The notes beneath the pieces are model-generated. The model worked only from the letters and a program-made list of their open reading frames with translations, was not told the origin of the DNA and did no database searches. A DNA stretch of 64,000 nt from Caulobacter sp. NIBR2454 (lineage in GTDB: Bacteria > Pseudomonadota > Alphaproteobacteria > Caulobacterales > Caulobacteraceae): NCBI RefSeq assembly GCF_027474405.1, contig NZ_CP114871.1:1048501-1112500 (forward strand), read 5' to 3'. The translations under genes were made by a program, and so were the position numbers. Of this stretch, positions 1 through 10,273 are shown piece after piece. Position 1 is the stretch's first letter, and each line of letters begins with the position of its first letter.

Positions 1-464
1 TGATCCGCAAGGCCACCGGCTTCTCGGGCTATTCAGAGGGCTGGGCGCTCTATTCGGAGCAACTGGCTGTGGAAATGGGCATGTACGAAAACGACCCGCT
101 GGGTCACGTCGGCCAGCTCCAGGGCGCGCTGTTCCGCGCCGTGCGCATGGTCGTCGACAGCGGCATGCACCACAAGCGCTGGAGCCGCGAGCAGGCGGTG
201 AAGTACTTCGTCGAAACCCTGGGCTGGACCCAGGCGCGGGGCGTCACCGAGATCGAACGCTACGCCGTGTGGCCGGGCCAGGCGTCCAGCTACATGGTGG
301 GCAAGATCATGTGGCTACGCACCCGCGAAAAGGCGAAGGCCGCCCTGGGGTCGAAGTTCGACCTGAAGGCTTTCCACAACGCCGGCCTCCTGTCGGGCAG
401 CACGCCGCTGACCGTGCTTGAGACCGCCATCGACAACTACATCGCCGCGGCCAAGACCGCGTAA
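1..464 (+). CDS. DUF885 family protein, C-terminal fragment (cut by window edge)
   Basis: The frame is open from base 3 and ends at a TAA at 462-464, so this is the last ~154 residues of a gene that starts upstream. The visible part (GFSGYSEGWALYSEQLA, then FRAVRMVVDSGMHHKRW) is clearly similar to the C-terminal third of the next gene, so the two are tandem paralogues 28 bp apart on the same strand. DUF885 proteins are secreted, metallopeptidase-like proteins; the metal-binding HExxPGHH-type motif of this copy would lie just upstream of the window. Substrate is unknown. An internal ATG at 69 is not the start, because conserved sequence continues in frame before it. Confidence 0.85.
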   Translation, partial: IRKATGFSGYSEGWALYSEQLAVEMGMYENDPLGHVGQLQGALFRAVRMVVDSGMHHKRWSREQAVKYFVETLGWTQARGVTEIERYAVWPGQASSYMVGKIMWLRTREKAKAALGSKFDLKAFHNAGLLSGSTPLTVLETAIDNYIAAAKTA

Positions 465-492
465 GCCAAAGCGTACAAAGGGGGACACATCC

Positions 493-2316
493 ATGGACCG
501 CAGAACCTTCCTCGCCACCGCGGCCGCCTCGGCCTTCGCCGCGCCGGCCTTGGCTCAAACCACCGGAGGCGCGGAGGATCAGCGGCTCCATGCGATGCTC
601 GACAAGTTCTTCTATGACGGCGTCGAGAAGAGCCCGACCCGCGCCACCTCCCTTGGTCTCGACAAGGGTGCTCGCGCGCATCTGAAAAGCGAGCTGGGCG
701 ACGCCTCCCTCGCTGACCGCGCCCGCCGGCTGGAGGACGCCAAGCAGCGCTTGGTCGATCTGAAAACCATCGACCGCGCCAAGCTCAGCCCCGCCGCCAG
801 CATCGACTACGACGTCATCGCCTATCAGAACGAAGTCTCGGTCACCGCTCTGAGCCGTGTGAAGTTCGGTGAGGGTGGCAATGGCGGCTACTCGCCCTAC
901 ACCCTGGATCAGCGCTCGGGCGCTTATCAGTCGGTGCCGGACTTCCTGGACAACCAGCACGGCATCGCAAATGCGGCTGACGCAGACGCCTATGTCGCCC
1001 GTGTGAGGGCCTTCGCCACGGTCCTCGACCAGGAGACCGACCGGATGAACGCCGAGGCGGCGATGGGCGTCATCGCGCCCAACTTCATCCTAGCCACCAC
1101 CCTGGACCAGATCCGCGCGCTGCGCGGGCAGGCGACCGCCGACACGGTGCTGGTCAAGTCGATCTCGCGTCGCGCCAAGGCCGCCGGCCTGACCGCCGAC
1201 TACGCATCCCAGGTCACGGGCGTGGTGGACGCCGACGTGTGGCCCGCCCTTGATCGTCAGATCGCCGCGCTGGAGGCCCTGAAGGCTAAATCCACGGACA
1301 AGGCCGGCGCCTGGACCCTGCCAGCCGATGAAGGCTACTACGCCGGCGCCGTACAGGCGGCGACCACCACCAAGATGACGCCTGAAGAGGTGCATCAGAT
1401 GGGTCTGTCCCAGGCGGCCGAGATCACCGCCCGTATGGACGTGCTGCTCAAGGGCCAGGGCCTGACTCAGGGTTCGGTCGCCGATCGGATGACCGAATTG
1501 GCCAAGCGTCCGGGCATGCAGTACCCGAACACCGACGCCGGCAAGGAAGAGATGATCAAGGAGCTGAACGCCCAGATCGCGGCGCTCGGCCCCAAGCTTC
1601 CCGCCGTGTTCGGCCGCTTGCCCAAGACCGCCGTGGAGGTTCGCCGCGTGCCGGTGAACATCCAGGACGGCGCCTCGAATGGCTATTACCAGCGCCCGTC
1701 GCTGGATGGGTCGCGACCCGGCGCCTTCTACATCAACCTCAAGGACAGCGCCGACTGGCCGAAGTTCAGCCTGGCGACCCTGACCTATCACGAGGCAAGC
1801 CCGGGCCATCACCTGCAGATCGGCCTGCAGATGGAGAACGCGGACGTGCCGCTGATCCGCCGCACCGGCGGGTTCTCAGCCTTCTCCGAAGGCTGGGCGC
1901 TGTATGCCGAGCAGTTGGCCTACGAGATGGACGTCTACAAGAACGATCCGACCGGCGAGCTTGGCTATCTGCAGTCGTTCCTGTTCCGCGCGGTTCGCCT
2001 GGTGGTCGACACCGGCATTCACCACAAGCGTTGGACGCGCGATCAGGCCACCGCCTACATGGTCGGCGCCACCGGCTACACCCATGGCCGCGTCCAGCGC
2101 GAGATCGACCGCTACTGCGTGTGGCCGGGCCAGGCGCTCAGCTACAAGGTCGGCCATACCCAGTGGGCGCGCCTGCGCGACGGGGCTAAGGCCAAGCTGG
2201 GTTCGAAGTTCGACATCCGCCAGTTCCACGACGCGGCCCTGCTTTCGGGCCCGATGCCGCTGCTGGTTCTGGAAAAGCAGATCGACGCCTACGTGGCGCG
2301 CGCAAGCAAAGCCTAG
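493..2316 (+). CDS. DUF885 family exported metallopeptidase-like protein
   Basis: 607 aa from ATG 493. This start gives a twin-arginine-type signal (DRRTFLA, then an Ala-rich stretch ending ALAQ near residue 22), so export by Tat is likely; the in-frame extension to 418 would bury the signal and overlap the previous gene. The hallmark motif YHEASPGHHLQ begins near residue 432 (His433-Glu434), with SEGWALYAEQ further on. These are the putative zinc ligands and acidic residue of the DUF885 family. The overall fold and length are normal for the family. The reaction is not established; peptidase activity is inferred from the motif. It is the second copy of a tandem pair and may be co-transcribed with the first. 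Confidence 0.85.
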   Translation: MDRRTFLATAAASAFAAPALAQTTGGAEDQRLHAMLDKFFYDGVEKSPTRATSLGLDKGARAHLKSELGDASLADRARRLEDAKQRLVDLKTIDRAKLSPAASIDYDVIAYQNEVSVTALSRVKFGEGGNGGYSPYTLDQRSGAYQSVPDFLDNQHGIANAADADAYVARVRAFATVLDQETDRMNAEAAMGVIAPNFILATTLDQIRALRGQATADTVLVKSISRRAKAAGLTADYASQVTGVVDADVWPALDRQIAALEALKAKSTDKAGAWTLPADEGYYAGAVQAATTTKMTPEEVHQMGLSQAAEITARMDVLLKGQGLTQGSVADRMTELAKRPGMQYPNTDAGKEEMIKELNAQIAALGPKLPAVFGRLPKTAVEVRRVPVNIQDGASNGYYQRPSLDGSRPGAFYINLKDSADWPKFSLATLTYHEASPGHHLQIGLQMENADVPLIRRTGGFSAFSEGWALYAEQLAYEMDVYKNDPTGELGYLQSFLFRAVRLVVDTGIHHKRWTRDQATAYMVGATGYTHGRVQREIDRYCVWPGQALSYKVGHTQWARLRDGAKAKLGSKFDIRQFHDAALLSGPMPLLVLEKQIDAYVARASKA

Positions 2317-2326
2317 TCCTTCCGGA

Positions 2327-3715
2327 TCAGGCCAGTCTGAGCAGAGGCGGCGCCACCGGCGCCGCCTTTCGCGTTTCCGGGGTCGTGGGTCGCGCCGACG
2401 GTTGCCCGTATAGATAGCCCTGGGCGAAATCGACGCCGGCGTGACGCGCGGCTTCCTCGACGCCGACATTCTCGACCATGGCGGCGACGGTACGCAGGCC
2501 CAGTTCACTGAAAGCCTGGACCAGATGACGAACCAGGGCCGCTTCCTCGCGTCCGCCCGTCAGCTCGCGCACATAGCGGCCGTCGATCTTGGCTAGGTCC
2601 AGTTGCAGCCGTTGCAGGTGCGCCATGGAGTCGGCGCCCGCTCCGAAGTCGCCCAGGCAGACCAGCGAGCCCATGCCGCGCAGGGCCTGGGCGTGACGGT
2701 TGGCCAGGACCATGTCGCCGATGGTCTTGCTCTCTACCATCTCGAAGATCAGCCGCCCGCGCGCCGACTCATGACGCTTCAACAGGCGCTCCACGTGCTG
2801 CGGATAAGCTTCGTCGCACAGAGTGCGGCCCGTGACCTTCACGGCCAGGCGCAGAGTCGGTGTGTCGGAGGCGAGGCGGCGCACCGCCTGTTCGACCACG
2901 GCGTGGTCCAACTCCTCCATCAGATCGAAGGCCTGGGCGGTACGGATCATCTGTAGCGGGTCCGCGCCGTTCTCGAACCGGGCCAGCACCTCGTGGTGAT
3001 GCACGGTGTCGTCGGCCAGACGCACGACGGGCTGGAACGCGAACTCGAACCGGCGCTGGCTCACCGCCGCCGCCAGGGCCTCAGCGCGGGCCAGGGCGCG
3101 GTGCATGGCCCGCGTGTTCTCGGAGATGGTCGTCCGGACGGCGGGATCGACAGGTTCGACAGGCGGCGGAGGCGGAGCCTCGACCACGGGCGGAGGGACC
3201 AGGTCGGGCGGCAGGTCGGCTAGCACCGAGGGCGCTGGCGTGACGGGCGCGGGTTGGGGAGCGGGAGCCGGCTGCGCTGACGGCGGGATCGCGAAGGGAG
3301 CGACGCTGACCGGCCCGGTCTCGAATCGCGGAAGGGGCGGGGCCTGGGTCAGGGCGCAGCAGATGCGGTTGGCGTTCTCGGCCAGGCGGCGCGCGGAGAG
3401 GCTCACGGGCCGCTCCGGATCGCTGGCGGGCGCCAAGACGATCGGCCCATGCCGGCCTCCGTCGGCTAGCCCGAGCAGAAAGCCATGCAGACGCTCGCGC
3501 TCGCTCGGCGCGAACAGGTCCAGCAGCATCACCCCGGTGAGCGGGACCAGGTCCGATCCCAGCACGCCATGCTCAGCGCCCGCCACGAACGTGATGCGTC
3601 CGTAGTCGTCCAGCTCCAGAAGGAGGTCGGAGCTGGCGAAGGCCAGGCCGAGCAGCCGATAAGGGTCCAGGGTCAAAGCGCGCGCGGTCCGCCAGTCAAT
3701 CGGCGAATCCTGCAC
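2327..3715 (-). CDS. PAS-like/EAL domain protein with degenerate EAL active site
   Basis: 462 aa from a GTG at 3715. The frame is open further upstream, but longer starts would run through the recA promoter and SOS box. Residues ~22-120 look PAS-like. A Pro/Ala-rich linker (~125-190) leads to an EAL domain (~215-440). ExLxR is kept (EVLAR, 242-246), as are FEMVE (324-328) and KID (376-378). The metal-binding DDFG loop reads GDFG (355-358) and the Asn of the VNLS-type strand is Lys293. Loss of these cyclic-di-GMP phosphodiesterase residues suggests an inactive enzyme acting as a binding or scaffold protein; this is inference. It converges on the DUF885 gene with a 10-bp gap and diverges from recA. 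Confidence 0.8.
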   Translation of the reverse strand: MQDSPIDWRTARALTLDPYRLLGLAFASSDLLLELDDYGRITFVAGAEHGVLGSDLVPLTGVMLLDLFAPSERERLHGFLLGLADGGRHGPIVLAPASDPERPVSLSARRLAENANRICCALTQAPPLPRFETGPVSVAPFAIPPSAQPAPAPQPAPVTPAPSVLADLPPDLVPPPVVEAPPPPPVEPVDPAVRTTISENTRAMHRALARAEALAAAVSQRRFEFAFQPVVRLADDTVHHHEVLARFENGADPLQMIRTAQAFDLMEELDHAVVEQAVRRLASDTPTLRLAVKVTGRTLCDEAYPQHVERLLKRHESARGRLIFEMVESKTIGDMVLANRHAQALRGMGSLVCLGDFGAGADSMAHLQRLQLDLAKIDGRYVRELTGGREEAALVRHLVQAFSELGLRTVAAMVENVGVEEAARHAGVDFAQGYLYGQPSARPTTPETRKAAPVAPPLLRLA

Positions 3716-3853
3716 GCTTATGGTTAAGCAGGTGTTGTCGCGGCCGGCGTCAGGTGGTCGCGGGGGTGTGCGCCGGATGCGCAGGTTCGACCGTATGGAG
3801 CACCCTTTTAGGTGTGCGTCAAAATCGGTCGTATCTACGTTCCGCGCCGAAAA

Positions 3854-3868
3854 GAACATCTTGCGAAC
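3854..3868 (+). promoter_or_regulatory. LexA (SOS) box upstream of recA
   Basis: The sequence reads GAAC-ATCTTGC-GAAC, the reverse complement of the alphaproteobacterial LexA site GTTC-N7-GTTC. It lies about 100 bp before the recA start. A third GAAC follows at 3872-3875. It predicts LexA repression of recA and induction by DNA damage. It sits between recA and the divergent EAL gene, so that gene could also be affected. Confidence 0.85.
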
Positions 3869-3969
3869 ATAGAACAAAGCATGCACATTCGCTTTCGAGA
3901 GCTGGCGCTGTCGCGGGATCGCAGCGGGGCCAGTTGGGTTGGCGGAATCATGGAATAAGGGACGCCTAG

Positions 3970-5043
3970 ATGAACCAAGCGGCGTTGAGGCTCGTGGCAC
4001 GCGAAGAAGGCGATAAACAAAAGGCTCTTGAGGCCGCCCTGGCACAGATTGACCGGGCGTTCGGCAAGGGCTCGGTTATGAAACTGGGCGACAAGGGCAA
4101 GGTCGAGATGGAGTCGGTTTCGACCGGCTCGCTTGGCCTGGACATCGCCCTGGGGATCGGCGGTCTGCCCAAGGGGCGGATCATCGAGATCTACGGTCCG
4201 GAAAGCTCGGGCAAGACGACGCTCGCCCTGCACGTGGTGGCCGAGGTTCAGAAGGCCGGCGGCACCGCCGCCTTCGTGGACGCCGAGCATGCGCTCGACC
4301 CGTCCTATGCTCACAAGCTGAAGGTGAACCTGGACGAGCTGCTGGTGTCGCAGCCCGACACCGGCGAGCAGGCGCTTGAGATCACCGACACCCTGGTGCG
4401 CTCCGGCGCCGTGGACGTCATCGTCATCGACTCGGTGGCGGCCCTGACGCCGCGCGCCGAAATCGAAGGCGAGATGGGCGACAGCCTGCCGGGCCTCCAG
4501 GCCCGTCTGATGAGCCAGGCGCTGCGCAAGCTGACCGCCTCGATCAACAAGGCCAAGACCCTGGTGATCTTCATCAACCAAATCCGCCACAAGATCGGCG
4601 TCATGTACGGCTCGCCCGAGACGACCACGGGCGGCAACGCCCTGAAGTTCTATGCCTCGGTCCGCCTGGACATCCGACGCACCGGCTCGGTCAAGGTGCG
4701 CGACGAGATCATCGGCAACAATGTCCGGGTCAAGGTGGTCAAGAACAAGGTCGCCCCGCCGTTCCGCGAGGTCGAGTTCGACATCATGTACGGGGAGGGG
4801 ATCTCCAAACTGGGTGAGATCATCGATCTGGGCGTCAAGGCCGGGATCGTCGAGAAGTCCGGCTCCTGGTTCTCGTACAACAGTCAGCGGATCGGGCAGG
4901 GGCGCGACAATGTGCGCGAGTTCCTGAAGCAGAACCCGGACCTCGCAGACAGCATCGAAAAGGCCGTCCGCGCGTCTTCCAGCAAGATTGAGGAAGAATT
5001 GCTGGTTGGCGGACCCGACGCTCAGGAAGACACCGAAGGCTAA
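3970..5043 (+). CDS. recA: Recombinase RecA
   Basis: 357 aa, normal length. RecA forms a filament on single-stranded DNA, drives ATP-dependent strand exchange and stimulates LexA self-cleavage. The Walker A motif GPESSGKTT is present, as are the [10 protein letters not shown] strand and the [18 protein letters not shown] segment; the NQIR and [12 protein letters not shown] segments carry the L2/ATP-contact region. The N-terminal helix ([21 protein letters not shown]) is canonical. The start is ATG 3970 with AAGGGA a few bases upstream. The gene is preceded by the SOS box at 3854 and followed by 281 bp of GC-rich non-coding sequence before alaS. Confidence 0.99.
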   Translation: MNQAALRLVAREEGDKQKALEAALAQIDRAFGKGSVMKLGDKGKVEMESVSTGSLGLDIALGIGGLPKGRIIEIYGPESSGKTTLALHVVAEVQKAGGTAAFVDAEHALDPSYAHKLKVNLDELLVSQPDTGEQALEITDTLVRSGAVDVIVIDSVAALTPRAEIEGEMGDSLPGLQARLMSQALRKLTASINKAKTLVIFINQIRHKIGVMYGSPETTTGGNALKFYASVRLDIRRTGSVKVRDEIIGNNVRVKVVKNKVAPPFREVEFDIMYGEGISKLGEIIDLGVKAGIVEKSGSWFSYNSQRIGQGRDNVREFLKQNPDLADSIEKAVRASSSKIEEELLVGGPDAQEDTEG

Positions 5044-5324
5044 GGCCCGCAGGGGCAAGCTTTCAAAGGGCTCTCGCGAGGCGGCCTTCGCCGCCGGACA
5101 CCCCGCCAAACCCTCCGGCGCGCGACCCCCGCCGCGCCGCCTCGCGAGCCGAGGACGTTCGGACCTGCGCCCCAAGCGTTGGACCGGGCGTCCTTTTTCG
5201 CGTTCCGAGCGGGCTCGCCGCGCCCGGCCATGCCACGAATTTCCTTGGGAGATCAGGCGCGCTTGGCTAAGGAGCGCTGCACTTCCTATCTCCGCTTTTT
5301 GCGCCTTCCAGACCCCGGACGATC

Positions 5325-7973
5325 ATGCCGAGCCTGAACGACATCCGCAGCACCTTCCTCGATTACTTCGGGGGCAATGACCACGCCGTGGTCCCGTCCG
5401 CCCCGCTGGTGCCGCAGAACGATCCGACCCTGCTGTTCGTCAACGCCGGCATGGTGCCGTTCAAGAACGCCTTCACCGGCGCGGAGACCCCGCTCGCCCC
5501 GCGCGCGACCTCGTCGCAGAAATGCATCCGCGCCGGCGGCAAGCACAACGACCTGGACAATGTCGGCTACACAGCGCGCCACCACACCTTCTTCGAAATG
5601 CTGGGGAACTTCTCCTTCGGCGACTATTTCAAGGAACGTGCGATCGAGCTGGCCTGGAACCTGCTGACCAAGGAATACAAGCTTCCGGTCGAGAAGCTGC
5701 TGGTCACGGTCTATGCCTCGGACGACGAAGCCGCTGATCTCTGGAAGAAGATCGCGGGCCTGGATGATCGCAAGATCATCCGCATCGGCACCTCCGACAA
5801 CTTCTGGTCCATGGGCGACACCGGCCCGTGCGGCCCGTGCTCGGAAATCTTCTTCGACCACGGCGACCACATCCCCGGCGGCCCTCCCGGCAGCCCGGAC
5901 GAGGACGGCGACCGGTTCATCGAGATCTGGAACCTGGTCTTCATGCAATTTGACCAGCAGCCAGGCGGCGAGCGGGTCAACCTGCCCAAGCCGTCGATCG
6001 ACACCGGCATGGGCCTGGAGCGCATCGCCGCCGTCCTGCAGGGCGTCCACGACAACTACGACGTCGATCTGTTCAAGGCCCTGATCGCCGCCTCGGAAGA
6101 GGCTACGGGCGTCAAGGCCGTGGGCGAGAACCAGGCCAGCCACCGGGTCATCGCCGACCACCTGCGCTCGACCTCGTTCCTGCTGGCCGATGGCGTGTCG
6201 CCCTCGAACGAAGGACGCGGCTACGTCCTGCGCCGGATCATGCGCCGGGCCATGCGCCACGCTTATCTGCTGGGCGCGCAAGAGCCCCTGATGCACCGCC
6301 TGGCCCCGACCTTGATCAACGAGATGGGCGACGCCTACCCCGAGCTGCGCCGCGCCGAGGCCCTCATCACCGAGACCCTGCGCCAGGAAGAGGAACGCTT
6401 CCGCCGCACCCTGGGCCGCGGCATGACCCTGCTGGATGAAGCCACGGCCGAACTGGCCGAGGGCGGCGTGCTGGCCGGCGACGTGGCCTTCAAGCTCTAC
6501 GACACCTACGGCTTCCCTCTCGACCTGACCCAGGACGCCGTGCGCGCCAAGGGCCTGACCGTCGACACCGACGCCTTCGACGTGGCCATGGACAAGCAGC
6601 GCCAGATGGCGCGCGAGAACTGGACCGGCTCGGGCCAGCAGGGCACCGGCGCCGAATGGTTCGCCGTCAAGGAGCGCTCGGGCCCCACCGATTTCATCGG
6701 CTATGACGTCACCGAAGCCACGGGCGAGGTGAAGGCGATCGTCGCCGACGGCGCCGAGGTCCAGTCGGCCGCGGCCGGGCAGACGGTGCAAGTCGTCCTC
6801 GACCGCACGCCCTTCTATGCCGAAAGCGGCGGCCAGGCCGGGGACCAGGGCGTCATCGACGTCAATGGCGGCGCCAGCCGCGTGCTCGACACCCAAAAAC
6901 AGGCCGGCGAACTGCACGTTCACACGATCGAACTGACCGGCCCGCTGAAGGTGGGCGACAAGGTCGTGGCTTCGGTCGACGCCGAACGCCGCCACACCAC
7001 GCGCTCCAACCACTCGGCCGCTCACCTGGTCCACGCCGCTTTGCACCACGTGCTGGGCGCCCACGTGGCGCAGAAGGGCCAGCTAGTCGATGGCGACCGC
7101 ATGCGCTTTGACTTCAGCCATGGCGGCCCGCTGACCCCGGACGAGATCGAGCGCATCGAGGCCGAGGTCAACGCGGTCATTCGCCAAAACGCCCCGGCCG
7201 AGATCAAGGTCATGGCTCCGCAGGAGGCCATCGCGGCTGGCGCGGTCGCCCTGTTCGGCGAAAAGTACGGGGACAGCGTCCGCGTCCTGACCCTGGGCAA
7301 GGCCCTGACCGGCGAGGACAAGGGTTATTCAGTTGAACTATGCGGCGGCACCCACGTGGCCCGCACCGGCGACATCGCCCTGTTCAAGATCGTGTCCGAG
7401 CAGGGCGTCGCCGCTGGCGTGCGCCGTATCGAGGCCCTGACCGGCGAGGCGGCCCGCCGCTTCCTGCTGGATCAAGCCGGTGTCGCCAAGGGTCTGGCCG
7501 AGCAGTTCAAGGTTCCGGTCGAGGGCGTCGCCGCCCGCGTCGAGGGTCTGATCGCCGACCGCAAGCGTCTGGAGAAGGAACTGGCAGAGGCCAAGAAGGC
7601 CCTCGCCCTGGGCGGCGGCGGTTCGGGCGGCGCATCCGGTCCGGAAGACGTCGCGGGCACCGCCTTCATCGGCCGGGTGCTGGACGGCGTCGGCGGCAAG
7701 GACCTGCGCGGCGTGGTCGAAGACTTCAAGAAGTCCATCGGCTCTGGCGTCGTGGCCCTGGTCGGCACGTCCGACGGCAAGGCCGCCGTGGCCGTGGCCG
7801 TGACCCCCGACCTGACGGCCAAGTTCAACGCGGCCGACCTGGCCCGCGCCGCCGTGATCGCCATGGGCGGGCAGGGCGCCGGCGGCAAGCCGGACTTCGC
7901 GCAAGGTGGCGCGCCGGACGACTCCAAGGCCGCCGAGGGCGTGGCCGCGGTGAAAGCGGCCCTGGCCGGGTGA
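5325..7973 (+). CDS. alaS: Alanine--tRNA ligase
   Basis: 882 aa, full length. It charges tRNA-Ala with alanine in the cytoplasm. The N-terminal class II catalytic domain starts [15 protein letters not shown] and contains [13 protein letters not shown] and the [19 protein letters not shown] motif. The editing domain is present, with HSAAH zinc/editing motif near residue 566 and the matching CGGTH further on. The C-Ala domain carries a Gly/Ser-rich linker ([10 protein letters not shown]). The stop overlaps the GTG of the following NUDIX gene by 4 bp (GTGA), so the two are probably translationally coupled. Confidence 0.99.
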   Translation: MPSLNDIRSTFLDYFGGNDHAVVPSAPLVPQNDPTLLFVNAGMVPFKNAFTGAETPLAPRATSSQKCIRAGGKHNDLDNVGYTARHHTFFEMLGNFSFGDYFKERAIELAWNLLTKEYKLPVEKLLVTVYASDDEAADLWKKIAGLDDRKIIRIGTSDNFWSMGDTGPCGPCSEIFFDHGDHIPGGPPGSPDEDGDRFIEIWNLVFMQFDQQPGGERVNLPKPSIDTGMGLERIAAVLQGVHDNYDVDLFKALIAASEEATGVKAVGENQASHRVIADHLRSTSFLLADGVSPSNEGRGYVLRRIMRRAMRHAYLLGAQEPLMHRLAPTLINEMGDAYPELRRAEALITETLRQEEERFRRTLGRGMTLLDEATAELAEGGVLAGDVAFKLYDTYGFPLDLTQDAVRAKGLTVDTDAFDVAMDKQRQMARENWTGSGQQGTGAEWFAVKERSGPTDFIGYDVTEATGEVKAIVADGAEVQSAAAGQTVQVVLDRTPFYAESGGQAGDQGVIDVNGGASRVLDTQKQAGELHVHTIELTGPLKVGDKVVASVDAERRHTTRSNHSAAHLVHAALHHVLGAHVAQKGQLVDGDRMRFDFSHGGPLTPDEIERIEAEVNAVIRQNAPAEIKVMAPQEAIAAGAVALFGEKYGDSVRVLTLGKALTGEDKGYSVELCGGTHVARTGDIALFKIVSEQGVAAGVRRIEALTGEAARRFLLDQAGVAKGLAEQFKVPVEGVAARVEGLIADRKRLEKELAEAKKALALGGGGSGGASGPEDVAGTAFIGRVLDGVGGKDLRGVVEDFKKSIGSGVVALVGTSDGKAAVAVAVTPDLTAKFNAADLARAAVIAMGGQGAGGKPDFAQGGAPDDSKAAEGVAAVKAALAG

Positions 7974-8365
7974 GCCGCACCCCTGGCGTTGGCTGCGGCG
8001 CGGTCCTCATGAAGGACGGCGCCATCCTGCTGATCCAGCGCCTGACGGCGCCGGAAGCTGGTTGCTGGAGCCTGCCGGGCGGCAAGGTCGACTGGGGCGA
8101 ACTCGCGACCCAATCGGCTGCTCGCGAAATCGAGGAGGAGCTGGGCGTCACCACCCAGGGCCTGGATTTGCTTTGCGTGGTCGATCTGATCGAGGCGGAC
8201 GCCCACTGGGTGTCGCCGGTCTATCTGGCCCGATCCTTCGTCGGCGAGCCGAAGCTGTTGGAGCCGCAAAAACACGGCGCCTTTGGCTGGTTCACCCTCG
8301 ACGCCCTGCCGTCGCCCCTGGCGGCCTCGGCGAGGATCGCCGCCGAGGCCCTGGCCGCGCGTTAG
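7970..8365 (+). CDS. NUDIX hydrolase
   Basis: 131 aa from a GTG overlapping the alaS stop (GTGA); no ATG fits ahead of the conserved N-terminus [12 protein letters not shown]. The NUDIX box is complete: GGKVDWGE, seven residues, then REIEEELGV. The family hydrolyses nucleoside diphosphates linked to another moiety. The short length and WSLPGG motif resemble MutT/ADP-ribose pyrophosphatase-like housekeeping enzymes; the substrate cannot be read from sequence. Its stop codon overlaps that of the convergent VOC gene within the 4 bp TTAG at 8362-8365. Confidence 0.9.
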   Translation: MSRTPGVGCGAVLMKDGAILLIQRLTAPEAGCWSLPGGKVDWGELATQSAAREIEEELGVTTQGLDLLCVVDLIEADAHWVSPVYLARSFVGEPKLLEPQKHGAFGWFTLDALPSPLAASARIAAEALAAR

Positions 8366-8739
8366 CCCTTTGGGCGGCGGAACGCGCTGAGCTTGTTGCC
8401 GGTCGGATCGCGGACATAGGCCAGGTAGCCGAACTCGCCACGCTCACCCGGTTCGCCCTCGCAGGTCCCGCCATTGGCCAGGGCCGCGGCGTGGAATGCG
8501 TTCACCTGCTCGTCGGTCTCGGCATGGAAGCCGATCATGATGCCATTACCCGCGCGGGCGGGCTGCTCGTCATGGGGCGCGCACAGCAGGACCTTGCCGT
8601 GGCTGTCGCCCTCCGGCCCATAGCCGGCCCAGGTCCCTTGCACCCAAAGGCGCTTGTTGCCTAGCGCGCCTAGCACCGGATCGTAGAAGGCCATCGCCTT
8701 GTCCAGATCGTCGGCCCCGATGGTGATGTAGCTGATCAT
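8362..8739 (-). CDS. VOC (glyoxalase/bleomycin-resistance fold) family protein
   Basis: 125 aa. ATG 8739 is preceded by a strong AGGAGG; a longer in-frame start would remove it. The protein begins MISYITIGADDLDKAMAFYD, the first beta-alpha-beta module of the VOC fold, and ends with the second (FGYLAYVRDPTGNKLSAF). Metal-ligand positions are not obvious enough to assign an enzyme. Such small proteins in alphaproteobacteria are usually annotated as glyoxalase-like with unknown substrate. It lies downstream of icd on the same strand but beyond a terminator. Confidence 0.85.
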   Translation of the reverse strand: MISYITIGADDLDKAMAFYDPVLGALGNKRLWVQGTWAGYGPEGDSHGKVLLCAPHDEQPARAGNGIMIGFHAETDEQVNAFHAAALANGGTCEGEPGERGEFGYLAYVRDPTGNKLSAFRRPKG

Positions 8740-8824
8740 GGTCGTCCTCCTTTTGGCCGAGGCTAGCGCACGAATGAGAACGTATGAAGAACAAAGTTCG
8801 TTGCTGCAGTCGCTAGAACGAAAA

Positions 8825-8855
8825 AGCCCGCGCCGTCGGTCTGACGGCGCGGGCT
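8825..8855 (-). terminator. Rho-independent terminator after icd
   Basis: Perfect 13-bp stem (AGCCCGCGCCGTC / GACGGCGCGGGCT) with a 5-nt loop. Read on the minus strand it ends in a run of five T. It lies 25 bp past the icd stop. Confidence 0.9.
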
Positions 8856-8879
8856 CCAAGGTTTTCGAAGGTGAGGGCC

Positions 8880-10094
8880 TTACGCCGCCATGGCCTTCTT
8901 CAGGTTCTCGTCGATCTTGTCGAGGAAGCCTTCAGTCGTCAGCCAGCCTTGCTTGTCGCCGACCAGCAGGGCCAGATCCTTGGTCATGAAGCCGCTCTCG
9001 ACGGTGTCGATGCAGACCTTCTCCAGGGTGTTGGCGAAGGCGGCCAGCTCGGCGTTGTTATCCAGCTTGGCGCGGTGGGCCAGGCCACGGGTCCAGGCGA
9101 AGATCGACGCGATCGAGTTGGTCGAGGTGCTCTCGCCCTTCTGATGCTGGCGGTAGTGGCGGGTCACGGTGCCGTGGGCGGCTTCGGCTTCCACCGTCTT
9201 GCCGTCCGGGGTCATCAGCACCGAGGTCATCAGGCCCAGCGAGCCGAAGCCTTGAGCCACGATGTCGGACTGAACGTCGCCGTCGTAGTTCTTGCAGGCC
9301 CAGACGTAACCGCCCGACCACTTCAGCGCCGAGGCGACCATGTCGTCGATCAGGCGGTGCTCATAGTGGATGCCCAGGGCCTTGAACTGGTCGGCGTAGT
9401 GGGCGTCGAACACTTCCTGGAACAGGTCCTTGAAGCGGCCGTCATAGGCTTTCAGGATCGTGTTCTTGGTCGACAGGTAGACCGGGTACTTGCGGTTCAG
9501 GCCGTAGGCGAACGAGGCGTGGGCGAACTCGCGGATCGACTCGTCGAGGTTGTACATGGCCATGGCCACGCCGGCTCCGGGGGCCTGATAGACTTCATGT
9601 TCGATGGTCTTGCCGTCTTCGCCGACGAACTTGATCGACAGCGTGCCCTTGCCCGGGAACAGGAAGTCGGTGGCGCGATACTGGTCGCCGAAGGCGTGGC
9701 GGCCGACGATGATCGGCTGGGTCCAGCCGGGGACCAGACGGGGCACGTTCTGGCAGATGATCGGCTCGCGGAAGATCACGCCGCCCAGGATGTTGCGGAT
9801 CGTACCGTTGGGCGACTTCCACATCTTCTTGAGGTTGAATTCGGTCACCCGGGCTTCGTCCGGGGTGATCGTGGCGCACTTGACCGCCACGCCGTGCTTC
9901 TTGGTGGCCTCGGCCGCGTCGATGGTCACCTGGTCGTTGGTGGCGTCGCGATTTTCGACCGACAGGTCGTAATAGTCGAGCTCGAGGTCGAGGTACGGGA
10001 AGATCAGCTTATCCTTGATGAGCTTCCAGATGATGCGGGTCATCTCGTCCCCGTCCATGTCGACGACGGGGTTGGCGACTTTGATCTTGGCCAT
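8880..10094 (-). CDS. icd: NADP-dependent isocitrate dehydrogenase
   Basis: 404 aa from ATG 10094 ([20 protein letters not shown]). It oxidatively decarboxylates isocitrate to 2-oxoglutarate in the TCA cycle, making NADPH. The N-terminus, the [12 protein letters not shown] substrate loop and the [12 protein letters not shown] coenzyme loop are those of the eukaryote-like homodimeric class common in alphaproteobacteria. The longer in-frame ORF to 10154 adds a Pro/Arg-rich stretch with no family match. The gene is monocistronic: a strong terminator follows it and the divergent histidine kinase starts 180 bp away. Confidence 0.97.
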   Translation of the reverse strand: MAKIKVANPVVDMDGDEMTRIIWKLIKDKLIFPYLDLELDYYDLSVENRDATNDQVTIDAAEATKKHGVAVKCATITPDEARVTEFNLKKMWKSPNGTIRNILGGVIFREPIICQNVPRLVPGWTQPIIVGRHAFGDQYRATDFLFPGKGTLSIKFVGEDGKTIEHEVYQAPGAGVAMAMYNLDESIREFAHASFAYGLNRKYPVYLSTKNTILKAYDGRFKDLFQEVFDAHYADQFKALGIHYEHRLIDDMVASALKWSGGYVWACKNYDGDVQSDIVAQGFGSLGLMTSVLMTPDGKTVEAEAAHGTVTRHYRQHQKGESTSTNSIASIFAWTRGLAHRAKLDNNAELAAFANTLEKVCIDTVESGFMTKDLALLVGDKQGWLTTEGFLDKIDENLKKAMAA

Positions 10095-10273
10095 TTTCCG
10101 GAGAATTCCTTGGCTTGAGGTGCGCTCGGCAGGACGGCGCACAGGGCCGTTCACGCGTCGCAGGGACGGTTTGAGCCTATAGCGGCTAAGGCGCGGCCAC
10201 GCCAGCAGGGGAGATAAACCCCCTGTTCAACCTATGGGGCGCATAGTGCGCTCATGGGGGCTCAATAACACGC

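Noticed and set aside
3716..4045. Longer N-terminus of the EAL protein
   Set aside because: It would cross the recA SOS box and run into the recA coding region; the GTG at 3715 begins just before the PAS-like region.
5286..7064. 592-aa open frame antisense to alaS
   Set aside because: It mirrors the codon pattern of alaS, is full of Gly/Ala/Arg/His as expected for an antisense shadow, and has no recognisable domain.
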